From Oegoconia quadripuncta (lineage: Eukaryota > Arthropoda > Insecta > Lepidoptera > Autostichidae), in assembly GCA_949316235.1 (NCBI GenBank), contig OX438743.1:34937242-35001241 (forward strand): 64,000 bases of DNA, read 5' to 3'. Below, piece by piece: positions 35,542 to 46,344 of the stretch. Within the stretch, counting starts at the first letter, position 1. Every line of letters begins with the position of its first letter. A model generated the notes under the pieces. It saw only the letters and a list, made by a program, of their open reading frames with translations. It made no database searches and had not been told where the DNA came from. Made by a program: the position numbers and the translations under genes.

Positions 35542-35736
35542 CCATGGAGGTGCTTAAACGATAATTTACAAAGATACAAAAAAACACCTGAGGAATTTGC
35601 CAATTCCAATCCTATCACAGGCATGCACGCATCACCATTTATACTACGTAAAAACATACCGCAGGTTGTTTTAAACAGACGTCCACCTAAATACATAGAT
35701 ACAGTACAAAATAAAATTATCCTCAATGCGTCGTAA
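35542..35736 (+). CDS. Possible terminal coding exon, unknown protein
   Basis: A candidate acceptor (CTTATCAACATTCAG) at 35541 opens a frame beginning PWRCLNDNLQRYKKTPEEF, continuing NSNPITGMHASPFILRK and ending PPKYIDTVQNKIILNAS then TAA at 35734..35736, 64 codons. The composition (Lys, Pro, Asn, no long hydrophobic runs) looks like real protein rather than random AT-rich translation. I do not recognise it. No donor-bearing upstream exon was identified, and the antisense frame is open too. It could be the last exon of a small plus-strand gene, or a retroposed fragment. Confidence 0.3.
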   Translation, partial: PWRCLNDNLQRYKKTPEEFANSNPITGMHASPFILRKNIPQVVLNRRPPKYIDTVQNKIILNAS

Positions 35737-35739
35737 CAT

Positions 35740-37430
35740 TGGCCAACCAAGAACTATCAAACACAGCACAATTTCGGTTATGTAATTTTAAACCAACTCA
35801 ACTTTAAAGTACATTTCTTTCAACAGTTTTAACCCGTATGAAGCTAATTCACCGCCGACGAGAGACCAAAGAAATGCCCGCCGTTCAACGTAAGTCCCAG
35901 TTTTAACATTTCCAAGTGCAAACAAGTCCGTAAAACTTGTTCCGGTGCGCGGACCACACGGGACGTGTTTATTGCAAATAGGAGCTCAGTGCTGGAGTGG
36001 AACTGAACTAAACGGGGATTCCGTGTAGTGTGAGCCGTGTTTTGATGCCGGAGCCCGTTATGTAGTTTGTTTTCCTGATGGATATTGCTTTTATAGGAGT
36101 AGATAAACACAATCTAGTTACTATATTGCATGTTCGTTCATGGTTTTCTGATTTCTGCTCTTGTAAAGCGAGCCGCTTTTGAGGGAAGGTTTGTTATTGA
36201 CCCTAAATCTAGTTACTCTCATTATCATTACATCACCAGCCCATAGAAGTCAAAACCAATATGAAAACCGATTCGTTCACTAAGGAATTCGTTAAGAATA
36301 ATACGTTGTTCTACCAGTTAGTCGATAATTGAAGGTCCATGACGCAACTCGCATCCTGACGAATGCTAAAATATTATGCACTGCCGTATTGGTCCACCAT
36401 ATCACTCTAAAACAATCACGAAATTACCAAAATCCTTCGTTGGGCGATGTCTATTATGACTATAAGAACAGTAAGCTGTTAAGGCTAGAAATAGCGCCTG
36501 AAAGCTAATCTTCTTAGCTTAGTCGTTAAAAAAATTAGAACTTTAAATTAGATTATTAAGTCTTCACCATTGAAATTGACTTTAAAATTTAGCGTGAATA
36601 GCGACTCTTATAATGTTCAACTTAACTAGCTAGTGATTTATTCAAACAGACTAGCAAAAGAATTAATTACTTAGCCGCCCGCCTGCCTCTGGGCTGAAAG
36701 AACTGCCGGCGATGAATAAAGCGGTGGTGCTACGTATTATTTCCATCTTTTGACGTGAATGCTGATTTTTATGTCAACAATTCTATTAATTTTTATTTTA
36801 TCTTCTTGCTGTTCGTTGTACTTGGAGTGTTTTCGTCTTACTCTTAATGTTTTTTGTAAACAACGAATTGTAGAGATTTCTGCGAAACGTTAATTGCGTG
36901 TTTTGTATAAGAACAGAATGTTTTCGTTTGGATTTAACTAGAATTCCAAATCTAACATAGATAAAGGGAAATGTGATGAGTTAATCAGTCAAGTGTTATT
37001 TATGACTACATTATGTCAAAATACAGGTTTATGAAGATTCACGACAATTTGATTGACATTCTCATATTCACTTTTGAGTTATCTGAGCTGCTGGTCGCAC
37101 GATCAGGAGGCTAGAACAGTTAAGCCGTAGGATAAGTACCGCTGTAATGGGCAATGCGGCCTTCTTTCTTTATAGTTATTTTTTAAGTATTTTAAAGTAA
37201 ATTGTAATATTATCAAGTGATTTAATAAAAGTATCGATTGATTTAGACCTGCGTAATATGTTTAAGTTTTATCTCAGTAAGGTGTGAATTTCCAAAGGGA
37301 TGCGTTATTATATTAATTTGCGTAATATAACATCGTGACTAACCTTGCCATCAGATTACCGTTAAATGATACAACTAATGAGTTACCTCTTACTTAATAA
37401 ATAAAGTAATAATATATATTTTAGATATTG
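35740..37430. other. Non-coding stretch
   Basis: 35830..36110 and 36660..36740 are moderately GC-rich without recognised repeats. No supported gene. Confidence 0.3.
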
Positions 37431-37440
37431 AATTACATCC

Positions 37441-37640
37441 CAAACTAGGCCAAGGCCTGTATTATGGATAATGTATATAGATAACGGATAGTCAACACGT
37501 AGATACATAGACATTGTTGTAAACATCTATGACTCAAGGATAAATGTCCGTATTCATTCATCTATCACAGAAACATTTGCCCCTAGTTTGATTCTGACTC
37601 GCAACCTGAAGGTCACCCCATTAGATCAGTCGTCTGAATA
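37441..37640 (-). mobile_element. SINE-A copy, old
   Basis: On the plus strand: CCAAACTAGGCCAAGGCCTG, ATAGATAACGGATAGTCAAC, AACATCTATGACTCAAGG and ACATTTGCCCCTAGTTTGAT. Head boxes are degraded. Confidence 0.5.
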
Positions 37641-37931
37641 ATTAGTTTTGTCGAGTATAAGTTTAAGTTTTAGCTTATTAGTTTGAGTTTAGTTTTTGTG
37701 TTGTTTTAGAGCTGGCTTTACAAAACACTTCTTCTGTGTACTTTAAAAAGAAATTGTATTCAAACACAAACTGAAAAGAGAAAAATAAGCTCTAAAGTCT
37801 TCTGATACTCTGTAATAGACTTAAATGTTAGAAGGTATATTTGCCTGGAACAAACTAAACTTACCTGAGTACCTATAACATAAATTAAATGGGTTCAATT
37901 TACCTGAAATAAAGACGCTTTATCTTATCTA

Positions 37932-38158
37932 TCTAATTAATATTATAAATGCGAAAGTTTGGAAGTTTTTTGTTTGTTCCTCAATCACGGCAAAACGGAT
38001 TGGGATGAAATTTGATATGTATAGGTAGAACATACCCTGGATTAAAACATAGCATATTTTTGATCTCTCACTTTGAGTAGTTCCCGCGTGATAAACAAGT
38101 TAAACATATCGGCGATATAGTTATTCCATGCAGGCGAAGCCGCGGGTGGAAAGCTAGT
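37932..38158 (+). mobile_element. Helitron-like non-autonomous element, near full length
   Basis: It starts TCTATCTAATTAATATTATA and runs through AACGGATTGGGATGAAATTT and GGCGAAGCCGCGGGTGGAAA to CTAGT. A TC start and a CTAG end fit Helitron termini, although the hairpin expected before the 3' end is weak. It is about 227 bases, with no ORF. Confidence 0.6.
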
Positions 38159-38474
38159 TAGTTGTTGATTACAAGTTCCCGTCTACTCTGCGTGGCTCTA
38201 TTGCTACCTCAGATCGTAGACTAATTAATTACAAACTAGTTACAATTGCATTAAAGAAAGGAATTGTGTGTGTAGGTGTAAGTAGGAACAGAGGTTCTCC
38301 ACTTCCCCCCTCGGCTTATAGGACAGAGCAAGGTGTTAATTTTTAGACAATACTAAGAAGAAGAAATAAGAGCGTACGAATAAAGCCAACCATATGGAGA
38401 TGAAGGTCGTGTAAAGCTGATTTTGGACAACCGCGTTTTTGATTTTTAATAGCATATTTTTTTCTGGATGATTA

Positions 38475-38804
38475 TACCGGATGAGTTTTTTTACCGTAAG
38501 GAAAAAAGGTTTAGGTAAGTGAAATAGAAGTTATTGGCATAGGTAGTTTAATTTCTTTTTCTCAAATGCATCATCGACTTACGCGCTAGCCGAAGATTAA
38601 TATGCGGCTCCAATTTTTTTTTTTAATAATTTAATTTGATGATGTAATTATATGGAATAGGCTACAAATGCGACCGTTGACACATGGCTTTATTCTGGTT
38701 TATGGTTAAAACAAATTTAATTAAACTACCTATGCCAATACCTTCTATTTCACTTACCTAATATGCCCTATTTTTTCTCTTACGGAAAAAAAACTCATCC
38801 GGTA
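38475..38804. repeat. Foldback element with about 80-bp terminal inverted repeats
   Basis: Left arm 38475..38553 and right arm 38719..38804 are reverse complementary over blocks such as ACCGGATGAGTTTTTTT, GGTAAGTGAAATAGAAG and ATTGGCATAGGTAGTTTAAT, with a small gap. No ORF lies between. It looks like a MITE or foldback transposon. A solo end is at 27302..27331. Confidence 0.75.
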
Positions 38805-39137
38805 TGGGATATAGCGCTCCCAGACGAATCAAACGACAACTCATTTCTTAAAATCCATCAAGCCGTTCAGGCTACAGAATCGCCAAAGGAACGGGTATTA
38901 TACATACACCCGAACTTACACTTGTGGTTTATATTCTAAAGAACCTTAAAGTAATTGTAAATAAACATAAAAATGCTTTGAACATTTTGCAAAGATATTG
39001 CACCAATATGAAATAATTTCGCTATTCACTTTCTGAATAATTACAGTCAATTTTAAATTGGATACCTTGAACTGTAAAACGCGCGTTATTTTCTGACAGA
39101 AAATATTCAGTCTATCCTCGCAAACGAATTATTAACA

Positions 39138-39572
39138 TACTAACTTTTGGCTCACGGCTTTGCCTGCGTGGAATAACTTTATCCGGATTAAAAATATTCT
39201 ATGTTTTAATCCAGAGTATGTCCTACCTTTGGTTTGGTTGGTGGTAGGGCATTTAAAATGTCCGCCACGCCTGGCTAGCTACCACCATCTTATCTATCTA
39301 CCGCCAAACAGAAATGTTAATAGCATTGTTGTGTTCCGGTTGTCAGAGATAAGATAGCCAGTTCCCCAAATAGGATGGGGTTTCCGGGTCAGTGTACTTC
39401 CACCTTCGGCCTCATCTTCACTTAACATCAGGTGTGATTGAGGTCAAGTGCTAACGCGTTGTGCATAAAAAAAACCTATATACCAAATTTCATCCAAATC
39501 CGTTGATCAGTTTCGCCGTAACTGAGCAACAACCAAGTACACTCAATCTATCGCATTTATAATATTAATTAA
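39138..39572 (-). mobile_element. Helitron-like element split by a SINE
   Basis: The left half 39138..39227 (ACTAACTTTTGGCTCACGGC .. TTTAATCCAGAGTATGTCC) and right half 39475..39572 (CCAAATTTCATCCAAATCC .. TCGCATTTATAATATTAA) are the two parts of one reverse copy of the family at 37932. Confidence 0.65.
39228..39474 (+). mobile_element. SINE-B copy nested in the Helitron-like element
   Basis: GTGGTAGGGCATTTAAAATG .. GAGATAAGATAGCCAGTTCC .. CATCAGGTGTGATTGAGGTC, ending in GCATAAAAAAAA. The head is missing. The flanks CCTA(CC) and CCTA(TA) suggest a short target-site duplication. The SINE is therefore younger than its host element. Confidence 0.8.
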
Positions 39573-39977
39573 TTAATTAGTTAATTCATTAATATTATAG
39601 TTACAAGACTATTTTATTTCAAACCGTGTGCCAAATGATAATTATAAGTATGAATAATAGGTAGATACCGTACGTAAGACGTACTTTAAATGTTAAAAAC
39701 TAGCTATTTGAAATAAACAATTTTATTTACCTTTAATTATGAAGTTGTGCAAAGATAACATGTCTAACATTCGTTCGTTAATGGCAAGATGCGATGACTC
39801 GATGAAGGACGATACAGTGTTTATCAATTGAATGATGTAATATTGAAATTGCATGCAATACACTGAATTTTCGAGTAACTTTGATAGAAAAATCGAAAAC
39901 TGAGATTTACATTTTAATTTGTTGGAACTACTTGCTGATCAGTTATAGAATCTATAGTAATTTTTTTATTTTATATT

Positions 39978-40573
39978 AGGTCCTTACCTATGAAATTGGC
40001 GTTTTGTATGAAGAATTTCATTAAGACTGTTTTCTCCATACAAACATTGTTGTTTTTTTTTTGGGAACGCTAATCCAAATTTAGCTAAACTTTGTATGTA
40101 TTATCGGATAACATGAAGTTAAGTATAGAGAGCGTTAATTTTTAAAAGTAACCGCCTATAAAAGTTTCAGCGAATCTAAGAAATGGTTATGGGAAGCACA
40201 TGAAAAGAACTCTGTTCAAATTTTTCAAATGTGATTTAGCCCAGAAATTAAAAAAATATTTCATGCGAAACCTTGAAATAATATTCCATTATCCAAATAA
40301 AAAACAAATTTGGATATAGCTTTGAAAATCGCAGGAATTGGTACATATGATTAACGAAGATACCTATATGTATAGTATATTTGTCATTCCATAACTGCAC
40401 TTTTTGTTCACCGTCCCGCACAATGCTCTAACCACCACTGAGGTTGGCTGGAAGAGATCTCTATTAGAGATAAGCTCACCTTTGTACAATATTTCCGACT
40501 GATTGTCAACATGTTATGTGCAATAAAGAATAAAGAAGAAAAAAAACTCCAATTTCATAGGTAAAGACCCAAT
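39978..40573. mobile_element. Non-autonomous TIR element, about 595 bp
   Basis: The left end GGTCCTTACCTATGAAATTGG and the right end, reverse complemented, GGTCTTTACCTATGAAATTGG form inverted repeats of about 28 bases with few mismatches. The inside has no transposase. A LINE 3' tail (40445..40545) lies near its right end, probably inserted later. A partial second copy is at 3300..3470. Confidence 0.65.
40445..40545 (+). mobile_element. LINE 3' tail
   Basis: GGCTGGAAGAGATCTCTATT, AGAGATAAGCTCACCTTTGT and TGTGCAATAAAGAATAAAG with an A-rich end. Confidence 0.6.
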
Positions 40574-40620
40574 ATTTACTATTGTTCCGGATTCCACGCA
40601 ATATAATGGACATTATTTGA

Positions 40621-40900
40621 CTGCCTGTTTGGTGTAGTGGCTAGTGGCTAGAAATTCTGACCACTATACCAAAAGGTCGCGGGTTCGAATCCTGCTAGGG
40701 GCATAGGTTTGTATGATGAATATGGACACGTGTAACCGAGTTATGACTGTTTTCATTTAAAATAAGTATTTATTAACAAAGAAAATGTATTTATGTAGTA
40801 TATTCAACCATCTGGTATCCACAACACAAGCCTATAGTTGCTTAGTGTGGACATAGATGGCATTATGTGTATGTCCAAGAATATTTATTTATTTATTTTT
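40621..40900 (+). mobile_element. SINE-A copy, second tail subtype
   Basis: TTTGGTGTAGTGGCTAGTGG, a B box GGGTTCGAATCCTGC, ATGATGAATATGGACACGTG, and tail CTGGTATCCACAACACAAGC .. ATATTTATTTATTTATT. The head shows a small internal duplication (CTAGTGGCTAG). Confidence 0.75.
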
Positions 40901-41119
40901 GAAAGTATTATCCAAGTGGTAACTGTGTTATTTTTTTATCAAGTATTGAAATGTATCTTGAAAATAACAAATTATCTCATAAATACGGTCAACCTAAAAA
41001 GTGCATAAAAGAAGCGCATTTAAGTTTTAACTTTTAAACTTATGCAGCATCTAGACATGGACCACTTCTTATATTCCTGCATTTGTGTAATAAAATTAGT
41101 AAACTATAATGACAAATAC

Positions 41120-41209
41120 CTGGTTCATGATGAGCTGCGGCAGTAGATGGCGCGGAGAACGCGCTGGAGCACCCAGCCGCACGTCGAGCGAGTCCGCCCA
41201 ATTCCGGCA
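41120..41209 (-). CDS. Internal coding exon, probably of the same host gene
   Basis: This is a GC-rich island in AT-rich DNA, bounded by TTTGCAG at 41210 and by CAG|GTATTT at 41119. It is 90 bases, so it leaves the frame unchanged. Two frames are open. Phase 0 starts CRNWADSLDVRLGAP and ends LLPQLIMNQ, with G/C-biased third positions. Phase 1 gives VPELGGLARRAAG then AAAHHEP and would join the 53561..53660 exon directly, which ends in phase 1. The third frame has a stop. The direct join gives a Pro/Ala/His-rich continuation that suits that exon; phase 0 would need an intervening exon of length 3n+2, or another gene. No domain is recognisable. Confidence 0.6.
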
Positions 41210-41359
41210 CTGCAAACACGTCACGAATTTAAACAAAGGTTTACAACCCCAACATTTGTTCCCGCAAATTTGCACCTAAATACCATCTAGTCTACATAGG
41301 GTAAAATGTCCAGTAATGCGAAAAACGACAAGGTGGAGCTGAACTGGACACTAGGCAAG

Positions 41360-41626
41360 ATAATAAATAATGAATATCTTTAGACATACATACAGCGCCA
41401 TCTAGTTCCATAGTAAGCAACTATAGGCTTGTGTTGTGGATGAGATGGTAGTTAAACTACATAAATATTTTTTTTTTGTAAATAAATACTTATTATAAAT
41501 GAAAACATCCATAACCCGGGTACACATATCCGTATTCGTCACACAAACGTATGCCCCTAGCGGGATTCGAACCCGCAACCTTTTGGTATAGTGGTCAGAG
41601 TTGCCAACCACTACACCAAACAGGTC
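41360..41626 (-). mobile_element. SINE-A copy, second tail subtype
   Basis: The reverse tail CTATAGGCTTGTGTTGTGG, body and head CGGGATTCGAACCCGC / CCACTACACCAAACAGGTCG. It lies about 150 bases from the coding exon, in the intron. Confidence 0.75.
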
Positions 41627-41931
41627 GTCATGACCCGATGTGATGACGAATTGTGAACCAAAACAGTAAGGCAGAAAGCAGTGGTATAAGATAATAACTG
41701 ATACATAACTGTGAGAATTGACGTAATAAAGAAGAAACCTATATACCCAGCAGTGGGTGGAAGCTGAATTAAGAATAATGCATATTAAAAGGTAATAACT
41801 GCTTGAATATTCACTTATAAAGTTTAAAACATATAAAAGAAGGTTATTTCGCCTTGAAATATTGTAATTGTTTTATGCATTACAGCAACCGTATGATATG
41901 ACAATGTTTGTCACGCGCGCCTTAGGAGTAT

Positions 41932-42134
41932 ACCGTTATCTAGTATCCATAATATATAAGTTTATACTATGGATACTAGATAACGGATAAATATACATAA
42001 ATATTTATATAAACATCCATAACTCGAGAATAAATATTCGTATTCATCACACAAACACTTACCCCTAGCGGGATTCGAACCCGCAACCGTTGGTTTCGCT
42101 GACAGGGTCACTATCCACTACACCAACCGGTCGT
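41932..42134 (-). mobile_element. SINE-A copy, first tail subtype, with foldback end
   Basis: Head boxes (GGGATTCGAACCCGC, CACTATCCACTACACCAACC) and tail are intact. At the tail end two 19-base arms, 41933..41951 and 41968..41986, are exact reverse complements (CCGTTATCTAGTATCCATA), so the tail is partly duplicated in inverted form. Confidence 0.8.
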
Positions 42135-42529
42135 CTATAGATATTAAATCACCTTGCGAACACCTTGTGCACGTAATATGAAACTAACTAAATGGGTAAT
42201 AATTAGATTGCGGTTAGTCGATTAATTTGAGGGCAAGTGGCATCGAACAAGCTTCAATCACGTCACATGTAGCTTAGAGGAGGCATTGTGTTCCCAGAGG
42301 GAATCGCACCACAAGTAATTATCGGATTGAGGAAAACAAATATAAGCATTAAATATACCTGTAATGTAACTGGGAATAGATATAGACGTACAAATCCCCA
42401 GGTGATGGTAATTGTTTTGAGAAAATCATTCATAGATCGAATTATGTACAATTAAAAAAAAAGTGTTGCGATGTTATACAACTGCCAAATAAAGAATGTC
42501 CCTACTGCTAATTAGCGAGAGAAGCGTCG

Positions 42530-42830
42530 GTGGCTCAGCGGTTAAGATGCGGTCTCCCAATTTGGGAAGTCCGGGTTCGATTCCCAGGCAGGCCATGCAC
42601 CAATGAGTTTTTAAATTTAATTACTTATGTGCATTTATCCGACTGCTCTTAAAATGGTGAAGGAAAACATCGTGAGGAAACCTGCATGCCTGAGAAATAA
42701 AAATTCTAAGGCATGTGAAGTCGCCAACCCGCATTGGGCCAGCGTGGTGGAATATTCCATAATTATACGAGGGAAGGCCTATATCCCAGCAGTGGGATGT
42801 TCACGGGCTGATGATGACTACTAATTACTA
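42530..42830 (+). mobile_element. SINE-C copy, full length
   Basis: Head GTCGGTGGCTCAGCGGTTAA, GGTCTCCCAATTTGGGAAG and a B box GGGTTCGATTCCC; body GTGAAGGAAAACATCGTGAG, GAAACCTGCATGCCTGAGAA, CCAACCCGCATTGGGCCAGC; end ATCCCAGCAGTGGGATG and GGGCTGATGATGA. Complete compared with 7678 and 31195. Confidence 0.8.
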
Positions 42831-43289
42831 CTAATATAAAGATTGATGTAGAGACAATCTATGATATTGGCATGAAACGGCAAAAGAAAACAATAGATTT
42901 CCAAAAAAGCTATTTCCAGTATTAAAAAATATAATGCTCATAATACAAAAACAGAGAGACTTAACACAAACACTTTAAAGCGAGGCGGCAGAGTTGTCAT
43001 ACATCCAGCCCCACGGCAAACAAAACAAAAAGGCGAGGTAGAGTCGCTTAGCGCTCCGCTTTCATGATTAGCTTTCACTCCGTTTTACGAAGGGATTTTA
43101 TTTCCCTCGTTTTATGTTCTGAAGCTAGGCTTCCATGATTGTATATTAGGCCTAGCATTGCGTTTGACCTCAATCTCACTAGGTAACGATGTATTCGATT
43201 TGAATAACAAAACTATCAACGAATAACGAAGTAGAGTGTAAAAAGTGAGTTGCCTAGTAAGTAGTACCTACGCATATTTTTCTATCATT

Positions 43290-43690
43290 ATATCAGTCAC
43301 AGGACATCCATTGTTAAACATAGGATTCCCATAGATTTCCAAAGCGACTGGGTGGAACCGACTTCCAGCGACCTTGCGACACTTGGCGGATGAACGGCCC
43401 ACGCTACGCTTTCTGGTGTGTGGTCTCCAATCTATGATTTTTATGCTCCAATGGTCATCAGTCCTACCAGCTATATGCCCTGACTAACCACTTTAACTTA
43501 CTAGTCCGCTGGCCTCTGTCGGTAACTTTATACCCTCTAAGAATTTCTTCATTCGTGATTCGATCTCGTAATGAAACACTAAGCATAGATCCTCTCCAAA
43601 GATCGTTTTGTGACCTTGAAATTCCTTATGAGGCCCATAGTTAGCGACATCGTTTCAGTGTCGTAAATCTTTAAGGTCTGGGTAACATGG
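43290..43690 (-). mobile_element. RTE-type LINE C-terminal relic
   Basis: Minus frames read KVTKRSLERICLVFHYEIES, then GHIAGRTDDHWSIKIIDWRP and TRKRSVGRSSAKCRKVAGS. This follows the family order KVTQRAMER.., AGHIARRTDGRW, LEWRPRTGKRSVGRPPTRW. Several frameshifts and stops show decay. Sister relics are 2045..2440 and 47220..47440. Confidence 0.7.
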
Positions 43691-43845
43691 ACGAGAAGAC
43701 GATACGCAATTTCCCGAACGCTGCCTATACGAGTTGAATTTGATTTGACCTGTTTTGATTAATCATTAATAAAGCGCGGTTACCTGTCGATAGTATACAG
43801 CTGTGGTCTGCAGCAACGTGTGATAAGTGGAGAGCGCTTCTATCT

Positions 43846-44176
43846 TGTTTTTTTTTATGCACGACGGGTTCGTACTTGACCTCAATCACACCTGATGTTA
43901 AATGAAGATGAGAGTCGAAGGTGGAAGCGTACTGACCCGGAAACCCCAACATATTTGGGGGACTGGCTATCTTATCTCTGACAACCGGAACACAACAATG
44001 CTTAAACATTGCTGCTTGGCGGCAGATTTAGATAAGATGGTAGTAGCTAGCCAGGCGGACATTTAAAATGCCCTACTACAAACCAAACCGAGTACTTAAA
44101 CATGTACCCCGCTGGGATCGAATCCGTGACCTCCGAATCGTAAACCCATGTTGTTTACATTGAACCACGGAGGTGG
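43846..44176 (-). mobile_element. SINE-B copy, full length
   Basis: The end TTTATGCACGACGGGTTCGT through TAGCTAGCCAGGCGGACATT to the head GGGATCGAATCCGTGACCTC and CATTGAACCACGGAGGTGG. It is joined to 44177..44400 in the same way as the copy at 51998 is joined to 51777..51997. Confidence 0.8.
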
Positions 44177-44400
44177 TCAAAACACATTTTGAACCGCTAA
44201 CTAAAAACGACGGGTCATATGTGTGGGACGGTGTTATGTGTGTGTTCAGTCTTTGTCCGGATTTACCATCATCAACCCTCTTCATTTGTTCTTTTCTCTG
44301 TCCAACTTATTCGTCTCCAGTACTCTCAAATGTCTCTAACCTTTCCCTATCCCTTTGTGTTAATGGCCATGTCTTACAGCCGTATAAGTATTATAAAACA
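44177..44400 (-). mobile_element. LINE fragment fused to SINE-B
   Basis: The minus strand reads KTWPLTQRDRERLETFES before a stop, like the ETWTLTKKDRERLEVFE block after the RTE-type reverse transcriptase. A family-H-like stretch follows (GGACAAAGACTGAACACA .. CACCGTCC .. CCGTCGTTTTTAG). It is nearly identical, in inverted orientation, to 51777..51997. Confidence 0.65.
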
Positions 44401-45295
44401 CTATCTGTCAGGTAGCCAGTAGTTTGACACCAATCCGCATTGGGATTATGGAACAAAGCACTAATAGCAGGCGGCCCGTGCCTTCCGTCCCCACTGCAGG
44501 GAGTGGGGACGGAGGCTGTCGATATTGTTATTGATAACGGAATAAGATACAAACGATGATAGGTATAATGCCCCGCTGATTTGAGCCTCCTCAGATTTAA
44601 TCCTGCGAATTCATCTATTTTACAACGTAACATAATGCAATGACAGCCGGTTAGTAGATAACGAGCGGACGAGTTGCTGAAATAGGAATTCACTAAGCTA
44701 TGAAAATTCTGCTCTCAAATTTGAATTATCCGAAGTTGGAAATTAAATAATTCAGAGCGGTTGGTAATTTAAACCTTCGAAGTTTGTGTAATACCTTTAG
44801 GGTGTTTGTGTTGCGTTGTCGGGTAAATATTGTAGAATGTTAACTTTAATGTTTAACCTATGGAAACAAACGTTTAATTTAAAAATAAAAAAATTTGCTT
44901 TTCAATATATGTACACATGTACCATTCAACTGCAGCTTTATCCTTCAGGTTGTGGAGTATTGTAGTTTGTAGGGTAGTTGTAGAGTATGTTTTGTAACCT
45001 TTATGTTACTATCTATACTAGCTCTCTGGTCTCTGCCTGAAATGTGGTAATATGAACCTAAAAGAGAGGTTTCGGAGTCTCTAAATTTTGCTTAGAAGTT
45101 CAGCGGTGAGATCAGGACAGGAACAGTAATTATAGTGGAGAGAGAAGCACTTGTGTAAGAGCGACTTTAGCGGCATTGGGTAGGAAATTACGCAAAATTC
45201 GGAGATACCCAGCAGCAGCGAACATCTTCCCGATAACTTCGGCAGCTTGTGGTTTCCAAGAGATTGTTAAAACGAATATCAAGATTGTACCTCTT
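44400..45295. other. Non-coding stretch
   Basis: 44400..44530 includes a possible family G fragment (TCTGTCAGGTAGCCAGTAGT). The rest shows nothing I recognise. Confidence 0.3.
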
Positions 45296-45299
45296 ATAG

Positions 45300-45925
45300 A
45301 CGTCTAAGTCAAGTCTAAACAGGTATGATTTCCTTCAATTATAATAACCAGTGACTGAATAGGTGACAGTGAGTCCATAATTTTTACTCCATTCCAAGAT
45401 AAGATGCAGATCTGCATTGACGTTTGAAAGAACACAAATAGTCTATCTACATTCGTTTCAGAGTAGATTTGAAGATCATCTGCATCTGGTAAGAGTAGAA
45501 AACATGAAGACTGATGCAATTAATATAGCAAATAGTAAAGGAGGGAGTACGCTACACTGCGGTATATCGGATGAAGTGGAGCACAAGACAAACAAGGAGT
45601 CTTCAATGTGAGTGCGCCAGTACAGCTCTCATAGAGAAGTGGCAAAAGTTTTTAGGTGTAATGAAATGAGAAAAGCTATCGATTCATTTCTCGCAGTTGA
45701 TTGGCTGTTTATAAATCATGAACAGTGAAGACCCAATCGACTGCAAGTCGGCGTTAGCATTTGTCGTTATAGAAACATTTGCCCCTTTTCCATGTCCAGG
45801 TGGGGCAGGTAACTTTGAAACCAATATGTTAATAGAACTCAGCAGCTCCAGTAAAGTGTCTGAGTCGGCGGTATTGAATGTGATGCTAAAATCCAGTAGT
45901 GTTACTAGTAGTCAGCTGTTGTCTC
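45300..45925 (-). mobile_element. Non-LTR reverse transcriptase relic (Jockey-like)
   Basis: On the minus strand, across frameshifts, three catalytic-domain motifs appear in order: LLDFSITFNTADSDTLLELL (first palm Asp), then IPQCSVLPPLLFAIL (family PQGSVLGPLLF), then DADDLQIYSETNVDRL (the YADD box with Tyr changed to Asp), followed by SPIQSLVIII (family NPxKSxxIIIG). Reverse transcriptase copies LINE RNA into the target site. Stops between the motifs, Cys for Gly in PQG and the lost Tyr show that it is inactive. Confidence 0.8.
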
Positions 45926-46024
45926 TCCGTGCCTAAACGCAATATTGGTAAATAATTTTTGCTATCGGAACAAATAAACAACTTTACCTTTTCATAATAT
46001 TAGCGTAGATTTATAATTCAGTGC

Positions 46025-46215
46025 TATGCTGTGTGGTTTCAGCACTCAAATAGAATAGAACCAACCCATCATTTCCTGTGGGTGTCGTAAAAGGCGACTG
46101 AGGACCTTTCCACCAAAAAACATCTATAATTTTACACGTTTCAACGGCGATGGGCTCACCCCCTGTCACATGTGCTTTTCTGTATATATTTCATAAGGTG
46201 AATCGTGGAAGTTGT
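46025..46215 (+). repeat. Dispersed family F copy
   Basis: GCTGTGTGGTTTCAGCACTC, AATAGAATAGAACCAACCC, TGTCGTAAAAGGCGACTGAG, TTTCAACGGCGATGGGCTCA and TCTGTATATATTTCATAAGG. Confidence 0.55.
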
Positions 46216-46344
46216 TTCAATCATTAAACTATATTTTTATAATTCAGTGCCATACACGATTGAATAGGCACCTCCCACCTTCGAGATTGCTTGCCATTTT
46301 AAATAACTGTAAGTATATCTGACTCAAAGAATGCTCTGTAACAT

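Noticed and set aside
43776..43803. 24-base microexon on the minus strand (GCTGCAG / CAG|GTAACC)
   Set aside because: Splice-like signals alone are too weak at this length, and it lies between a LINE relic and a SINE.
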